Assembly: GCA_947372965.1 (NCBI GenBank) | Contig: CANBVR010000014.1 | Location: forward strand, 1 to 34,140 | Direction of reading: 5' to 3' | Source: Actinomycetota bacterium | GTDB taxonomy: Bacteria > Actinomycetota > Actinomycetes > Nanopelagicales > Nanopelagicaceae | DNA: 34,140 bases | Shown here: positions 1 through 9,239 of the stretch, one piece after another | How positions within the stretch are numbered: the first letter of the stretch is position 1 | Layout of the letters: each line of letters begins with the position of its first letter | Program-made: the position numbers and the translations under genes | Notes under the pieces: generated by a model | The model's input: the letters and a program-made list of their open reading frames with translations, nothing else | The model's database searches: none | Told to the model about the DNA's origin: nothing

Positions 1-10
1 GCAAGGTGGG

Positions 11-976
11 TCATACTTTTAGCGGAGTGATAAGTCCGCTGGCCTCAAGATCACTCCATAGATTTGCTGGGAGCTCTAAATCAAAGTCAGCGATATTTGC
101 CTTTAACTCTTTTAAATTTCCAGGTCCAGATAAGACCGTTGCAACTGCAGGATGGCGAAGTGGGAATTGAAGTGCTACCGCCGTTAGTGGCACGTTGTAA
201 TCCGATAAGAAATTACGGATTGCGATCGCCTTATCAATAATTTCCTGTGGGGCTGGGGCGTAATCAAAGTGGGCACCGGGAACTGGGTTGGCTAGTACTC
301 CAGTATTGAAGACACCAGCGGCAACAATCGATACCTTTTTTCTTAACGCCAATGGATATAGCTCCTCTTGCGCGCTCTGGTCCAAGATTGTGTAGCGCCC
401 AGCTATAAGAGCAATATTTAATTCAGTTTCCTTCATGATCGCAATTGAAGCCGGAAGCCAATTCATTCCAATACCAATTGCCTTTATGATCCCCTCTTCC
501 CGTAATCTGGCAAGAATTGGATAGACCACATTAATTGCTTGATCAACTAATTCATCAGCATCGTGAATATAAGCAATCTCAATTTGATCGCGGCCCAGGC
601 GCCATAAACTATCTTTGATAGATTTTTCAATTCCGGCAGCAGAGTAGTCATAATAAATTTCAGTATTTGGATCCGCATTTGGATATTTATCCATCTCCAG
701 GTTTTTTCCTGGGCGAAGTAACCGTCCCAACTTTGTTGAGATGATTACATTGCGACCAGCTGTAGCACGACCAACTCTTCCTTCGCACACGCCATAGCCA
801 TAGAGCGGAGCGGTATCAACATAATTAATTCCCGCATCAAGGGCGTGATCTAATACCTCGCGAGCCTCTTCTTCGCTCACTGCTTTGAAGAGCCCGCCAA
901 TTGGCGCCGTGCCGAGACTGAATTTTGTAACAGATAAGTCAGTTCCATTGATCTTGGTTAATTCATTATGCCTCAT
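11..976 (-). CDS. Aldo/keto reductase (L-fucose dehydrogenase / D-threo-aldose dehydrogenase-like)
   Basis: 321-aa ORF; N-terminal SxFxLGTAPIGG and DAGINYVDTAPLYGYGVCEGRVGRA typical of AKR; last gene of the rhamnose operon, ATGA-type overlap with the kinase gene. Confidence 0.85.
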   Translation of the reverse strand: MRHNELTKINGTDLSVTKFSLGTAPIGGLFKAVSEEEAREVLDHALDAGINYVDTAPLYGYGVCEGRVGRATAGRNVIISTKLGRLLRPGKNLEMDKYPNADPNTEIYYDYSAAGIEKSIKDSLWRLGRDQIEIAYIHDADELVDQAINVVYPILARLREEGIIKAIGIGMNWLPASIAIMKETELNIALIAGRYTILDQSAQEELYPLALRKKVSIVAAGVFNTGVLANPVPGAHFDYAPAPQEIIDKAIAIRNFLSDYNVPLTAVALQFPLRHPAVATVLSGPGNLKELKANIADFDLELPANLWSDLEASGLITPLKV

Positions 977-2376
977 GAGTTCACCGCTCTCGGTAAATAT
1001 TCCTTCTGTTCAATACTGTTAGCGATTAACTTTCGGCCTTCATCCAAATCCTTAATTACACCAAAAGCTTGCATCTGAATAATTAAATTTCCCAGCACAG
1101 TCGCCTCGATTGGGCCAGAGAGAACTTTCTTTCCGGTGGCATCGGCAGTTAATTGATTTAATAAATCGTTGGCCGATCCCCCACCAACAATGTTGATCGT
1201 TGAAACTTCGATTCCAGCTGCATCTTGTAGTTCACCGAGCGTCTTGGCATATGCAGCGGCAAGCGAATCAAAGATGCACCTGGCAAATTCGCCAGGAGTG
1301 GTTGGAACATACTTATTTTGATCTTTTAGATACTTTGCAATTCGCCCAGGCATATCGATTGGCTTTTCAAAGACCGGATCATTTGTATCAAAAATATCTC
1401 GTGATGGAAGTAGGGCAGCCTCGGCCGCTAATTGCGCCGCGCTATAGCTCGCACCTTGATCGCGCCAATGGCGGATTGATTCTTCAAGTAACCACATGCC
1501 GGTTACATTTCGAATGAATCTAATTCGTCCCTCGGCCCCAATTTCATTTGTGATGTTGTAGTTCATCGCCTTGGAATCGGTAACGGCCTTTGAAAGTTCT
1601 AGACCAACTAATGACCAGGTGCCGGATGAGATATATGCGGATTTACCAAAAAGTGGTGTTCCTGCAACTGCAGATGCGGTGTCATGTGAACCAACCGATA
1701 CAACTTGCGCCCCGTCGATGGCACCGTGGCCTTTAACTTTTCCAAGTTTTACGCCAGGTTTGTGGACAGGTGGAAATATTTTTCGTGGGATGCCCAACTT
1801 ATCAATCAGCTCGAAATCCCAATCTTGAGTCTTGGCATTTATTAATTGAGTAGTGGAGGCGTTGGTGACTTCGGCCCCTTTTACCCCACATAAAATGTAA
1901 TTAAGTAAATCCGGGAGAAGTAGGAATTCTTTGGCTCGTTTTAATTCATCGGTCTCTTTGGCGGAATAAAATTGGTAGGCAGTATTAAAGAAAATGAATT
2001 GAATACCTGTGCGACCGTAGATATATTCCAAACCTAAATCGTGCTTTAGTGAATCCATCAGGCCATCAGTGCGCTTATCGCGATAGGCAAATGGAGTTTC
2101 GATTAATTCACCGCGCTCATCCAACAGCCCGTAATCAACAGCCCAAGAATCGACGCCAACTGATTTAATTTCACCGAGTTCACTAGCCTTATTAAGGCCA
2201 GCCAAAACTTCACTAACGATGTGCTCCCACTCCCAGCGAAAGGAGCCATCAGGCAGGATCTTTGCTTCATGTTTAAAGCGATGTACTTCTTGCATCGCAA
2301 TCTTTCCTGAATCAAGGCGCCCTACGGCAACTCGGCCACTAGACGCCCCAAGATCAACTGCTGCAAATAGCTCCAT
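973..2376 (-). CDS. rhaB: Rhamnulokinase (FGGY family)
   Basis: 467 aa; AAVDLGASSGRV, VDSWAVDYGLLD, SHDTASAV, YISSGTWSLVG, VGGGSANDLLNQ motifs; rhamnose operon context. Confidence 0.9.
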   Translation of the reverse strand: MELFAAVDLGASSGRVAVGRLDSGKIAMQEVHRFKHEAKILPDGSFRWEWEHIVSEVLAGLNKASELGEIKSVGVDSWAVDYGLLDERGELIETPFAYRDKRTDGLMDSLKHDLGLEYIYGRTGIQFIFFNTAYQFYSAKETDELKRAKEFLLLPDLLNYILCGVKGAEVTNASTTQLINAKTQDWDFELIDKLGIPRKIFPPVHKPGVKLGKVKGHGAIDGAQVVSVGSHDTASAVAGTPLFGKSAYISSGTWSLVGLELSKAVTDSKAMNYNITNEIGAEGRIRFIRNVTGMWLLEESIRHWRDQGASYSAAQLAAEAALLPSRDIFDTNDPVFEKPIDMPGRIAKYLKDQNKYVPTTPGEFARCIFDSLAAAYAKTLGELQDAAGIEVSTINIVGGGSANDLLNQLTADATGKKVLSGPIEATVLGNLIIQMQAFGVIKDLDEGRKLIANSIEQKEYLPRAVNS

Positions 2377-2382
2377 AACTAT

Positions 2383-4434
2383 TTATCGCATGAATGCTGC
2401 TGCGACGCCACCATCTACTGGAATGTGTAAGCCGGTCGTAAGTGACAAGTCGCCACCTAGAAGAGCAAAGACTGCCGCCGCAATATGGTCTGGCAAAACT
2501 TCTTTTTTCAAGATAGTTCGCTTGGCATAAAACTCACCGAGTTTCTCTTCTTCAACTCCATAAACTGCGGCGCGATTGGCGCCCCAACCTGATGAGAAGA
2601 TTCCTGAACCTTGGACTACGCCATCTGGATTAATTCCATTAACGCGAATTCCTGATTCACCTAATTCAGCTGCAAGCAACCTTACTTGGTGAGATTGATT
2701 TGCCTTGGTTGCGCCGTAAGCCACGTTATTTGGTCCAGCGAAGACTGAGTTCTTCGAAGAGATATAAATAATGTCAGCCGATAAACCTTGTGCCAACATC
2801 ACCTTTGCAGATTCGCGGGAAACTAAGAATGAACCGCGACCCATGATGTTGTTCTGTAGGTCCCAATCCTTTAGCGTTGTTTCAACAAGTGATTTACTAA
2901 TTGAGATGCCCGCATTATTAACAACTATATCTAGGCCACCAAAGGCTAGACAGGTTGCGGCAATGGCAGAAGAGATCGCCTCTTCGCTGGTGACATCCAT
3001 TGAAACTGCGACTGCAACATCTGGACCGCCAAGTTCTTTGGCAAGAGCCTGCGCTCCTTCAAGATTTAGATCTGCGATAACAACGCATGCGCCCTCTTTT
3101 GCTAGACGAGTTGCAGTTGCCTTGCCTAAACCTGATGCCGCGCCAGTTACTAGTGCGATGCGACCGGCAAGTGGCTTTGGCTTTGGAGCCCGACGAAGCT
3201 TTGCTTCTTCTAGATCCCAATATTCGATGCGGAACTTTTCAACTTCCGGAATTGGTGCGTAGATAGAGAGCGCTTCAGCTCCCCGCATAACGTTTATTGC
3301 ATTGATATAAAACTCAGATGCCACACGAGCGGTTTGCTTATCTTTTCCATAGGTAAACATTCCGATTCCTGGAATAAGAATTACGGCTGGATCAGCGCCA
3401 CGAATTGCTGGTGAATCTTTCTGGGCATGACGATCGTAATAAGCCTGGTAGTCAATGCGATATTGCGCGTGCGCCTTTGCCAACGCCTCGAGTACTTCTT
3501 CCATCGGCGCATCTGGCGCAGTTTGAATCACCATTGGCGATACCTTCGTGCGCAAGAAGTGATCTGGACATGAAGTGCCGAGAGCGGCAAGTTTCATTAG
3601 CGATTCGCGCTCTAGGAAATCTAGAACAACTGGTGCATCGGTGAAGTGACCGAGCATCCGCTTATCAGTAGATGCAATCTTGCGAAGATGAGGCGCTAGT
3701 TCACTGGCGCGTGCGTTTCGAGCAGCATCAGTCAAAGGCACAAATTTTGCAACCTTGGCACCGAAAGGATCTTTCTTTCCCTTTTCGATAATAAATTTCT
3801 CTGCCTTTGTAATGGCATCAACCGAACGCTTTTCACATTCATCGCTGGTATCAGCCCAGGTTGTTAGACCGTGCCCACCAAGGATGCAACCTTTTGCCTT
3901 TGGATTTTCTTTTGCAATCTTTGCCATATCCAATCCAAGTTGGAATCCTGGACGTCGCCAATCAACCCAAAGAATTTCATCGCCAAAACATTCCCGAGTT
4001 AACTTCTCGCCATCAACTGATGTTGCAAGGGCGATAATTGAATCTGGATGAAGGTGATCGACGTGATTGAATTCAACTAGTCCGTGCATCGAAGTATCGA
4101 TACTTGGCGCAGCTCCTCCCATACCAAAGCGACAGTAATCAAAGCGCGCGACCATCTCATCTTCGTGTTCTACACCCCGATATACCTTTGGTAGTTCACG
4201 AAACTTTTCGAGGTCTACTAGCGCTAAACCAGCTTCGGTCATGGTGCCAAGATCGCCACCAGAACCTTTAACCCAAAGTACTTCGGCATCTTTTCCAGTT
4301 GCAGGATTTTTTACAAAACCCTTTGATGAAGTATTTCCACCAGCAAAGTTGGTAATTCGCGGGTCGGAGCCCAATCGATTACTTCGATCTAATAACTCTT
4401 TCGCAGGTTTTGGTGTTGTCACTATGCTCCCCAC
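2383..4434 (-). CDS. rhaD: Bifunctional rhamnulose-1-phosphate aldolase / short-chain (lact)aldehyde-alcohol dehydrogenase
   Basis: 683 aa; N-terminal class II aldolase-like half (GGNTSSKG, GHGLTTW) fused to an SDR half (ALVTGAASGLGKATA, VNNAGIS, YGATKANQ); known RhaDE/RhaEW-type fusion architecture. Confidence 0.88.
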   Translation of the reverse strand: MGSIVTTPKPAKELLDRSNRLGSDPRITNFAGGNTSSKGFVKNPATGKDAEVLWVKGSGGDLGTMTEAGLALVDLEKFRELPKVYRGVEHEDEMVARFDYCRFGMGGAAPSIDTSMHGLVEFNHVDHLHPDSIIALATSVDGEKLTRECFGDEILWVDWRRPGFQLGLDMAKIAKENPKAKGCILGGHGLTTWADTSDECEKRSVDAITKAEKFIIEKGKKDPFGAKVAKFVPLTDAARNARASELAPHLRKIASTDKRMLGHFTDAPVVLDFLERESLMKLAALGTSCPDHFLRTKVSPMVIQTAPDAPMEEVLEALAKAHAQYRIDYQAYYDRHAQKDSPAIRGADPAVILIPGIGMFTYGKDKQTARVASEFYINAINVMRGAEALSIYAPIPEVEKFRIEYWDLEEAKLRRAPKPKPLAGRIALVTGAASGLGKATATRLAKEGACVVIADLNLEGAQALAKELGGPDVAVAVSMDVTSEEAISSAIAATCLAFGGLDIVVNNAGISISKSLVETTLKDWDLQNNIMGRGSFLVSRESAKVMLAQGLSADIIYISSKNSVFAGPNNVAYGATKANQSHQVRLLAAELGESGIRVNGINPDGVVQGSGIFSSGWGANRAAVYGVEEEKLGEFYAKRTILKKEVLPDHIAAAVFALLGGDLSLTTGLHIPVDGGVAAAFMR

Positions 4435-5588
4435 CCAGCTTGCTTTCCGCCAATACGTTCAGCAGAAATCTTTGCTAAGTAACCGCTGCGGGCAAACGCA
4501 GCCTTAGGATCTGGATCAAGTCCTTGTTCTGCGCGAAGTTCACCAAGCATTGGACGAACATCTGTGTTGTATGCGTCCATCAAGATGTCATTTCCACCGA
4601 GAATATCGCCAGCAACTTGCGCCTTCATAAGTGCATCGGCATCAACTAATAACGCCTTTGCCACTGCTTCTTGAACATTTGTAATCGAACGAATTTGACC
4701 TGGGATCTTATCTTCGATGTTGTGGCATTGATCTAGTACATAAGAAACCGGAGTGCCAACATCAAAACCGCCACCTTGATTTACTTCGTGCATGATTCTA
4801 AATAGTTGGAATGGATCTGCAGCGCCAACAATTAGGTCATCATCGGCATAGAAGCGTGAGTTAAAGTCAAATGCACCTAAACGCTTCTTCCAAAGTAGGA
4901 AGGCGACGATGTATTCAATATTTGTACCTGGTGCATGGTGCCCGGTATCAACGCAGACTGCCGCCTTTGGTCCAAGTTCTAGACAGTGAACATATGAAGT
5001 TCCCCAGTCAGGCACATCGGTTGAGTAGAAAGCTGGTTCGAAGAACTTATATTCCAAAAGCATTCTTTGGTTTGGTCCAAGACGGTCATAACATTTGCGA
5101 AGCGATTCAGCTAGACGCTCTTGGCGACCACTTAGATCATCTTGGCCTGGATAGTTTGTACCGTCGGCAAACCAGAGCTTTAGATCTTGTGCGCCAGTGA
5201 TATTCATAATTTCTAGGCATTCATAGAGATGATCTACTGCCTTCTGGCGAATCTTGGCATCTGGGTGACAGACTGAACCAAGTTTGTAATCATCGTCTTG
5301 GAAAGTATTTGAGTTTGCAGTACCAAGGCGAACGCCTAGATCTTTGGCATGCTGGGCTAACTTTGAGTAATCCTCAACTTTGTCCCAAGGAATGTGCATC
5401 GCAACTGAAGGAGCTGCGCCAGTAAACTTGTGAACCTGGGCAGCATCGGCAATCTTTTCAAATGGATCGCGTGGAGTTCCGGGAGATGCGAATACTTTGA
5501 AGCGAGTACCCGAATTTCCATAAGCCCATGAAGGCACTTCAATATAAAAGCGCTTTAAGACTTCCTTTGCTTCTTTGATACTTGCCAT
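4422..5588 (-). CDS. rhaI: L-rhamnose isomerase
   Basis: 388 aa; VPSWAYGNSGTRFKVF start and CVDTGHHAPGTNIEYIVAFLL region characteristic of RhaI-type isomerase; overlaps downstream gene by 13 bp. Confidence 0.9.
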   Translation of the reverse strand: MASIKEAKEVLKRFYIEVPSWAYGNSGTRFKVFASPGTPRDPFEKIADAAQVHKFTGAAPSVAMHIPWDKVEDYSKLAQHAKDLGVRLGTANSNTFQDDDYKLGSVCHPDAKIRQKAVDHLYECLEIMNITGAQDLKLWFADGTNYPGQDDLSGRQERLAESLRKCYDRLGPNQRMLLEYKFFEPAFYSTDVPDWGTSYVHCLELGPKAAVCVDTGHHAPGTNIEYIVAFLLWKKRLGAFDFNSRFYADDDLIVGAADPFQLFRIMHEVNQGGGFDVGTPVSYVLDQCHNIEDKIPGQIRSITNVQEAVAKALLVDADALMKAQVAGDILGGNDILMDAYNTDVRPMLGELRAEQGLDPDPKAAFARSGYLAKISAERIGGKQAGWGA

Positions 5589-5611
5589 TTCTTTTCACTC
5601 CCTTAGGTTGA

Positions 5612-5935
5612 TTAATCTAAATGGAAAACTTCTTCTAACTCTAAAAATCCTTCATCGGGCCGGCGCCCTTCTAGCGCGACAAAAAATTTACCCATCTCTG
5701 CTTGCCACTTGGCATTGATTGCGGTCTTTTCCATACCAGCTTTTGCCGCAGCCAAACTTGGGGTTTCAAGGTAACCAATCAAGGTTCCATCTTTGCGATC
5801 TAGATAAAGTGAGTAATTTCCCCAACCGGTGTCACGAAGGGCATCAAGCATCTCTGGCCAAACGGTTTTGTGTCGGTCGACGTATTCGTCTAAAAACTCA
5901 AGTTTTACCTGGAGACGAAAACAAACTCTCTCCAT
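5612..5935 (-). CDS. rhaM: L-rhamnose mutarotase
   Basis: 107 aa; ERVCFRLQVKLEFLDEYVDRHKTVWPEMLDALRDTGWGNYSLYLD typical of RhaM/RhaU. Confidence 0.92.
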   Translation of the reverse strand: MERVCFRLQVKLEFLDEYVDRHKTVWPEMLDALRDTGWGNYSLYLDRKDGTLIGYLETPSLAAAKAGMEKTAINAKWQAEMGKFFVALEGRRPDEGFLELEEVFHLD

Positions 5936-6009
5936 GGCTACTTAAATTCTCCTAACTAGGGGTTTACTTGCTTAACTCTAGTGAATTTAACTTCTCTACG
6001 GAAGGGTCT

Positions 6010-6056
6010 TGCAAAAAATAATTTAGGGCAGTCCCCCGAAGGAAACTGCCCTAAAT
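6010..6056 (-). terminator. Rho-independent terminator downstream of rhaS
   Basis: Perfect 12-bp inverted repeat ATTTAGGGCAGT (6021-6032) / ACTGCCCTAAAT (6045-6056), 12-nt loop, followed on the minus strand by TATTTTTTGC. Confidence 0.85.
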
Positions 6057-6092
6057 CTTTAAGAACTTACATCAACTAATCTCGTTGAGAAA

Positions 6093-7106
6093 TTAGAAGT
6101 TGTATTGATCTACGTTCTTTGCTGTGAATACAGTTGCTGGTCCGAGGATTATCTCGTTTCCAACGGCACCTGCTGTAACTGTACGAGACTTCAAGCCCTT
6201 GTCGCCCTTGCCAGACTTAACAACTGCGCCAACCTTTACAGATTGCTTGTTGTTACGAATTGCGTTAGCAACTTGAACTGCAACGTAACCGAAGTTCTCA
6301 ACATCCCATAGAGATGCTTGAGCTCCTGATCCGTCCTTGATGTATGTCTTCATGTCGTTAGGCAATCCAAGACCGGTTACGAAAACCTTGCCCTTTGATG
6401 CTGAACCTGAAACATACTTGGCAGCAGCAACGATACCTACTGATGTAGGAGCAACGATTGCCTTGATTGTTGGATACTTCTGGATTAGGCCTTGAGTTTC
6501 TGTTGTTGACTCTTCTGGCTTATCTAGACCGTACGCAGTTGCAACAACCTTGATATCTGGATACTTAGCCGCTAGGCGCTTCTTCATGAAGTCGATCCAA
6601 ACGTTCTGGTTTGTTGCATCTGGTGTTGTTGAAAGTACTGCGATGTCGCCACTTCCGCCAGCTAGATCTGCTGCTGAATCTGCAAGTGCGTTACCGATAC
6701 CTTCTGAAGATGCTTGGTTTACGAATACTGAACGACCAGCTGGAGCAACATCTGAATCGTATGTAACAACTGTTACACCCTTCTTCTGCGCTGCCTTAAG
6801 TGCTGGTACTAGAGCGTCCTTGTCATTAGCTGCAACGATCAATACGTTGTAACCACCTTGTACGGCTGCGTTAATTTCCTTAACTTGTGCAGCGGCTGTG
6901 ATTTCTGTAGGTCCCTTGTATGCACATGTTGCACCAAGTTCTTTACATGCACGTTGTACACCCTTGTCAGCTGCTTGGAAGTAGCCAATTGTTCCTAGCT
7001 TAGGAATATGGGCGATCTTCAGCTTTGCTGCTGCTTGTGATGAAGGTGCTACAAATGCAGTTGCGATCAACGCACCTGTTGCAATTGCTGCTAATACTTT
7101 CTTCAA
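6093..7106 (-). CDS. rhaS: Rhamnose ABC transporter substrate-binding protein
   Basis: 337 aa; signal peptide, periplasmic-binding protein fold (AHIPKLGTIGYFQAADKGVQRACKELG, NVLIVAANDKDALVPALKAAQKKGVTVVTYDSD), rhamnose operon context. Confidence 0.88.
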   Translation of the reverse strand: MKKVLAAIATGALIATAFVAPSSQAAAKLKIAHIPKLGTIGYFQAADKGVQRACKELGATCAYKGPTEITAAAQVKEINAAVQGGYNVLIVAANDKDALVPALKAAQKKGVTVVTYDSDVAPAGRSVFVNQASSEGIGNALADSAADLAGGSGDIAVLSTTPDATNQNVWIDFMKKRLAAKYPDIKVVATAYGLDKPEESTTETQGLIQKYPTIKAIVAPTSVGIVAAAKYVSGSASKGKVFVTGLGLPNDMKTYIKDGSGAQASLWDVENFGYVAVQVANAIRNNKQSVKVGAVVKSGKGDKGLKSRTVTAGAVGNEIILGPATVFTAKNVDQYNF

Positions 7107-7234
7107 AGTAACTTCCTTTCAGTTAAGAGAACAGAACCTACGTTGGTTCTGAACACAGGCCTAGATAAGTGGTTACCTAACAAGGTCTGATTTCTTCAAT
7201 CTATTCGCTTAAAGAAGGCCTAACAAGGCATCCT

Positions 7235-8236
7235 TTATAACGATTTAGTTACCTTCCTTCGTGCTTTCGCCTTATTTATAAGGACGGGAGCGGCTACGGA
7301 AGTTAACAACAAGATGCCGGTGACGATCGTGCGCCACTGGGCATTGATCTCGCGAAGGGTTAACCAAGATTCAACGCTACCTGCGAGAAGTACACCCGCA
7401 ATAACGCCCCACATGGTTCCAATTCCACCGAAGATGGAAACTCCGCCGAGCAAACAAGCAGAGATAACAAGTAGTTCTAAACCAACTCCGTTATCTGCTT
7501 GCGCAGTTGAGAATCTAAAGGTGTAGATAACGCCAGCGATACCTGACATAAATCCAGTAAAGGTAAAGACGATTATCTTGTGGCGAATTACATTTACGCC
7601 CGCAAACTTGGCAGCTTCTGGACTTTGTCCAATTGCAAGACTGCGACGTCCAAATGGCGTGTTGTGAAGAAGTAACCCAAAACCAATTCCCAAAATAATA
7701 ATTAGTGGAAGTGACTGTGGAATCCAACTCTTACCAATGGTGTCGAATCCAAAGCTAGTCCAATAATCTGGAAACTCATTAACTGTCTTTGTTCCGAGTA
7801 ATCCATTTGCAATACCGCGATAAAGCGCCAGTGTTCCGATGGTTACTGCTAGAGAACCCAGCCCTACCTTGGTAACCAAGATTCCATTTATGAAACCACA
7901 GAGAGTTCCAACCACGATACAGATAATGATTGAGAGCCAAATAGGTGTACCTCGTTCGTAAGACCAACCAAGCATCGCCGAACCAAGGGCAAGAATTGAA
8001 GCAATCGATAGATCAATTTCCCCAACGATGATCAAGAAGATCATGCCAAAGGCCATAATCGTGATCTCAGAAGTATTGGAGAAGATCTGTGAAACGTTGG
8101 TGGTACTTAGGAAATTATCGGTTGTAAGAGTTGCGGCAACCCAGACAACTAGGAGTAGAAGAAGGATTGAAGTATCCCAAGTGAAACGAAACTTAGGCTT
8201 CTTTGCAGTCGTTGAGTCTGGTGTAGTAACTGACAT
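7235..8236 (-). CDS. rhaQ: Rhamnose ABC transporter permease (BPD_transp_2 type)
   Basis: 333 aa, multiple TM helices, GEIDLSIASILAL and ACLLGGVSIFGGIGTMWGVIAGVLL motifs. Confidence 0.87.
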   Translation of the reverse strand: MSVTTPDSTTAKKPKFRFTWDTSILLLLLVVWVAATLTTDNFLSTTNVSQIFSNTSEITIMAFGMIFLIIVGEIDLSIASILALGSAMLGWSYERGTPIWLSIIICIVVGTLCGFINGILVTKVGLGSLAVTIGTLALYRGIANGLLGTKTVNEFPDYWTSFGFDTIGKSWIPQSLPLIIILGIGFGLLLHNTPFGRRSLAIGQSPEAAKFAGVNVIRHKIIVFTFTGFMSGIAGVIYTFRFSTAQADNGVGLELLVISACLLGGVSIFGGIGTMWGVIAGVLLAGSVESWLTLREINAQWRTIVTGILLLTSVAAPVLINKAKARRKVTKSL

Positions 8237-8238
8237 TT

Positions 8239-9237
8239 TTATGCCCTCTCTTTAATTCGTTGCGCGAGTAAGGCATTTTCACTCTTTCGAGCCAAAATTC
8301 GATCCGCCCAGATTGCAATTATCAGCAAGAGACCATTAATTGCTGACTTCCAGAATGCATCAACACCTAGTGCAGCAAGTGCTCCCTGAATTGTCTGTAC
8401 CAATAGCGCACCGATGACTGCACCAACTGTTGTTCCGGAACCACCAGCGATTGTTACGCCACCGATTACAACGGCAGCAACAACAGCAAGTTCTTGGCCA
8501 TAGAATGCAGTTGAGTCAACTTGCGCAAAGCGAATCAAGTAGAAGACGCCAGCAATTCCTGCCATGAAGCCAGAGAAAACATAAGCAAGGAAGGTACGGC
8601 GAAATACTTTGATACCGACTAGATCTGCCGCAGGTGGATTAGATCCAATTGCATAGCAGTCGCGACCTGGTTTGCGATATTTCATAAACCAAGCGGTAAT
8701 TAACATCATTATTAAAACTAATATGAAGGTCAGTGGGAATAAGCCAAGAAATACGTGATGGCCAATTGCCAGCAAGCTTGGTGGCATTTCCTGCGCGTTG
8801 TAATCAACAGAGTTTGAGATTACATAGACAAGTCCGCGGACTATATAAAGCGTACCCAGCGTTACTACCAGCGCAGGTAAACGAAGACCCGCAACCAGAA
8901 TTCCATTAAGAGCTCCAACTGCAACTCCAATTAATCCGGCAATAACAAAGCATTGCCACCAGGAGAAATTCTTATGGTGGGCGCATAGGTTTGCGACCAT
9001 CCAAGCAGAGAGACCAACGGTGGAGGAGATCGAAAGATCGATGTGGCGCATGATTACAACTGGCGCAATACCAATCGCCATCAAAGCAACGATTGATGTA
9101 GAACTTAGAAGATCTCTAGTTCCATCACCTGTTAAGAAGCGCGGATTGATAATTCCGGTAACTCCCATTGTAAGAACGAGAATGATTCCAAGACTGGCTT
9201 CGCGGCCCTTCGGGCGCAGATGCGAAAGAAAGTTCAT
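8239..9237 (-). CDS. rhaP: Rhamnose ABC transporter permease (BPD_transp_2 type)
   Basis: 332 aa, multi-TM; RHIDLSISSTVGLSAWM, AAVVIGGVTIAGGSGTTVGAVIGALL. Confidence 0.87.
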   Translation of the reverse strand: MNFLSHLRPKGREASLGIILVLTMGVTGIINPRFLTGDGTRDLLSSTSIVALMAIGIAPVVIMRHIDLSISSTVGLSAWMVANLCAHHKNFSWWQCFVIAGLIGVAVGALNGILVAGLRLPALVVTLGTLYIVRGLVYVISNSVDYNAQEMPPSLLAIGHHVFLGLFPLTFILVLIMMLITAWFMKYRKPGRDCYAIGSNPPAADLVGIKVFRRTFLAYVFSGFMAGIAGVFYLIRFAQVDSTAFYGQELAVVAAVVIGGVTIAGGSGTTVGAVIGALLVQTIQGALAALGVDAFWKSAINGLLLIIAIWADRILARKSENALLAQRIKERA

Positions 9238-9239
9238 TG

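Noticed and set aside
1200-5955. Many plus-strand ORFs of 60-163 aa opposite the rhamnose genes (e.g. 1571-1828, 2771-3262, 3755-4051)
   Set aside because: Antisense to clear, well-conserved enzymes; compositions look like mirror frames; no recognisable domains or ribosome-binding sites.
7515-7967. Minus-strand ORFs 7515-7727 and 7779-7967
   Set aside because: Alternate frames inside rhaQ with Trp/Tyr/Cys-rich, non-protein-like composition.
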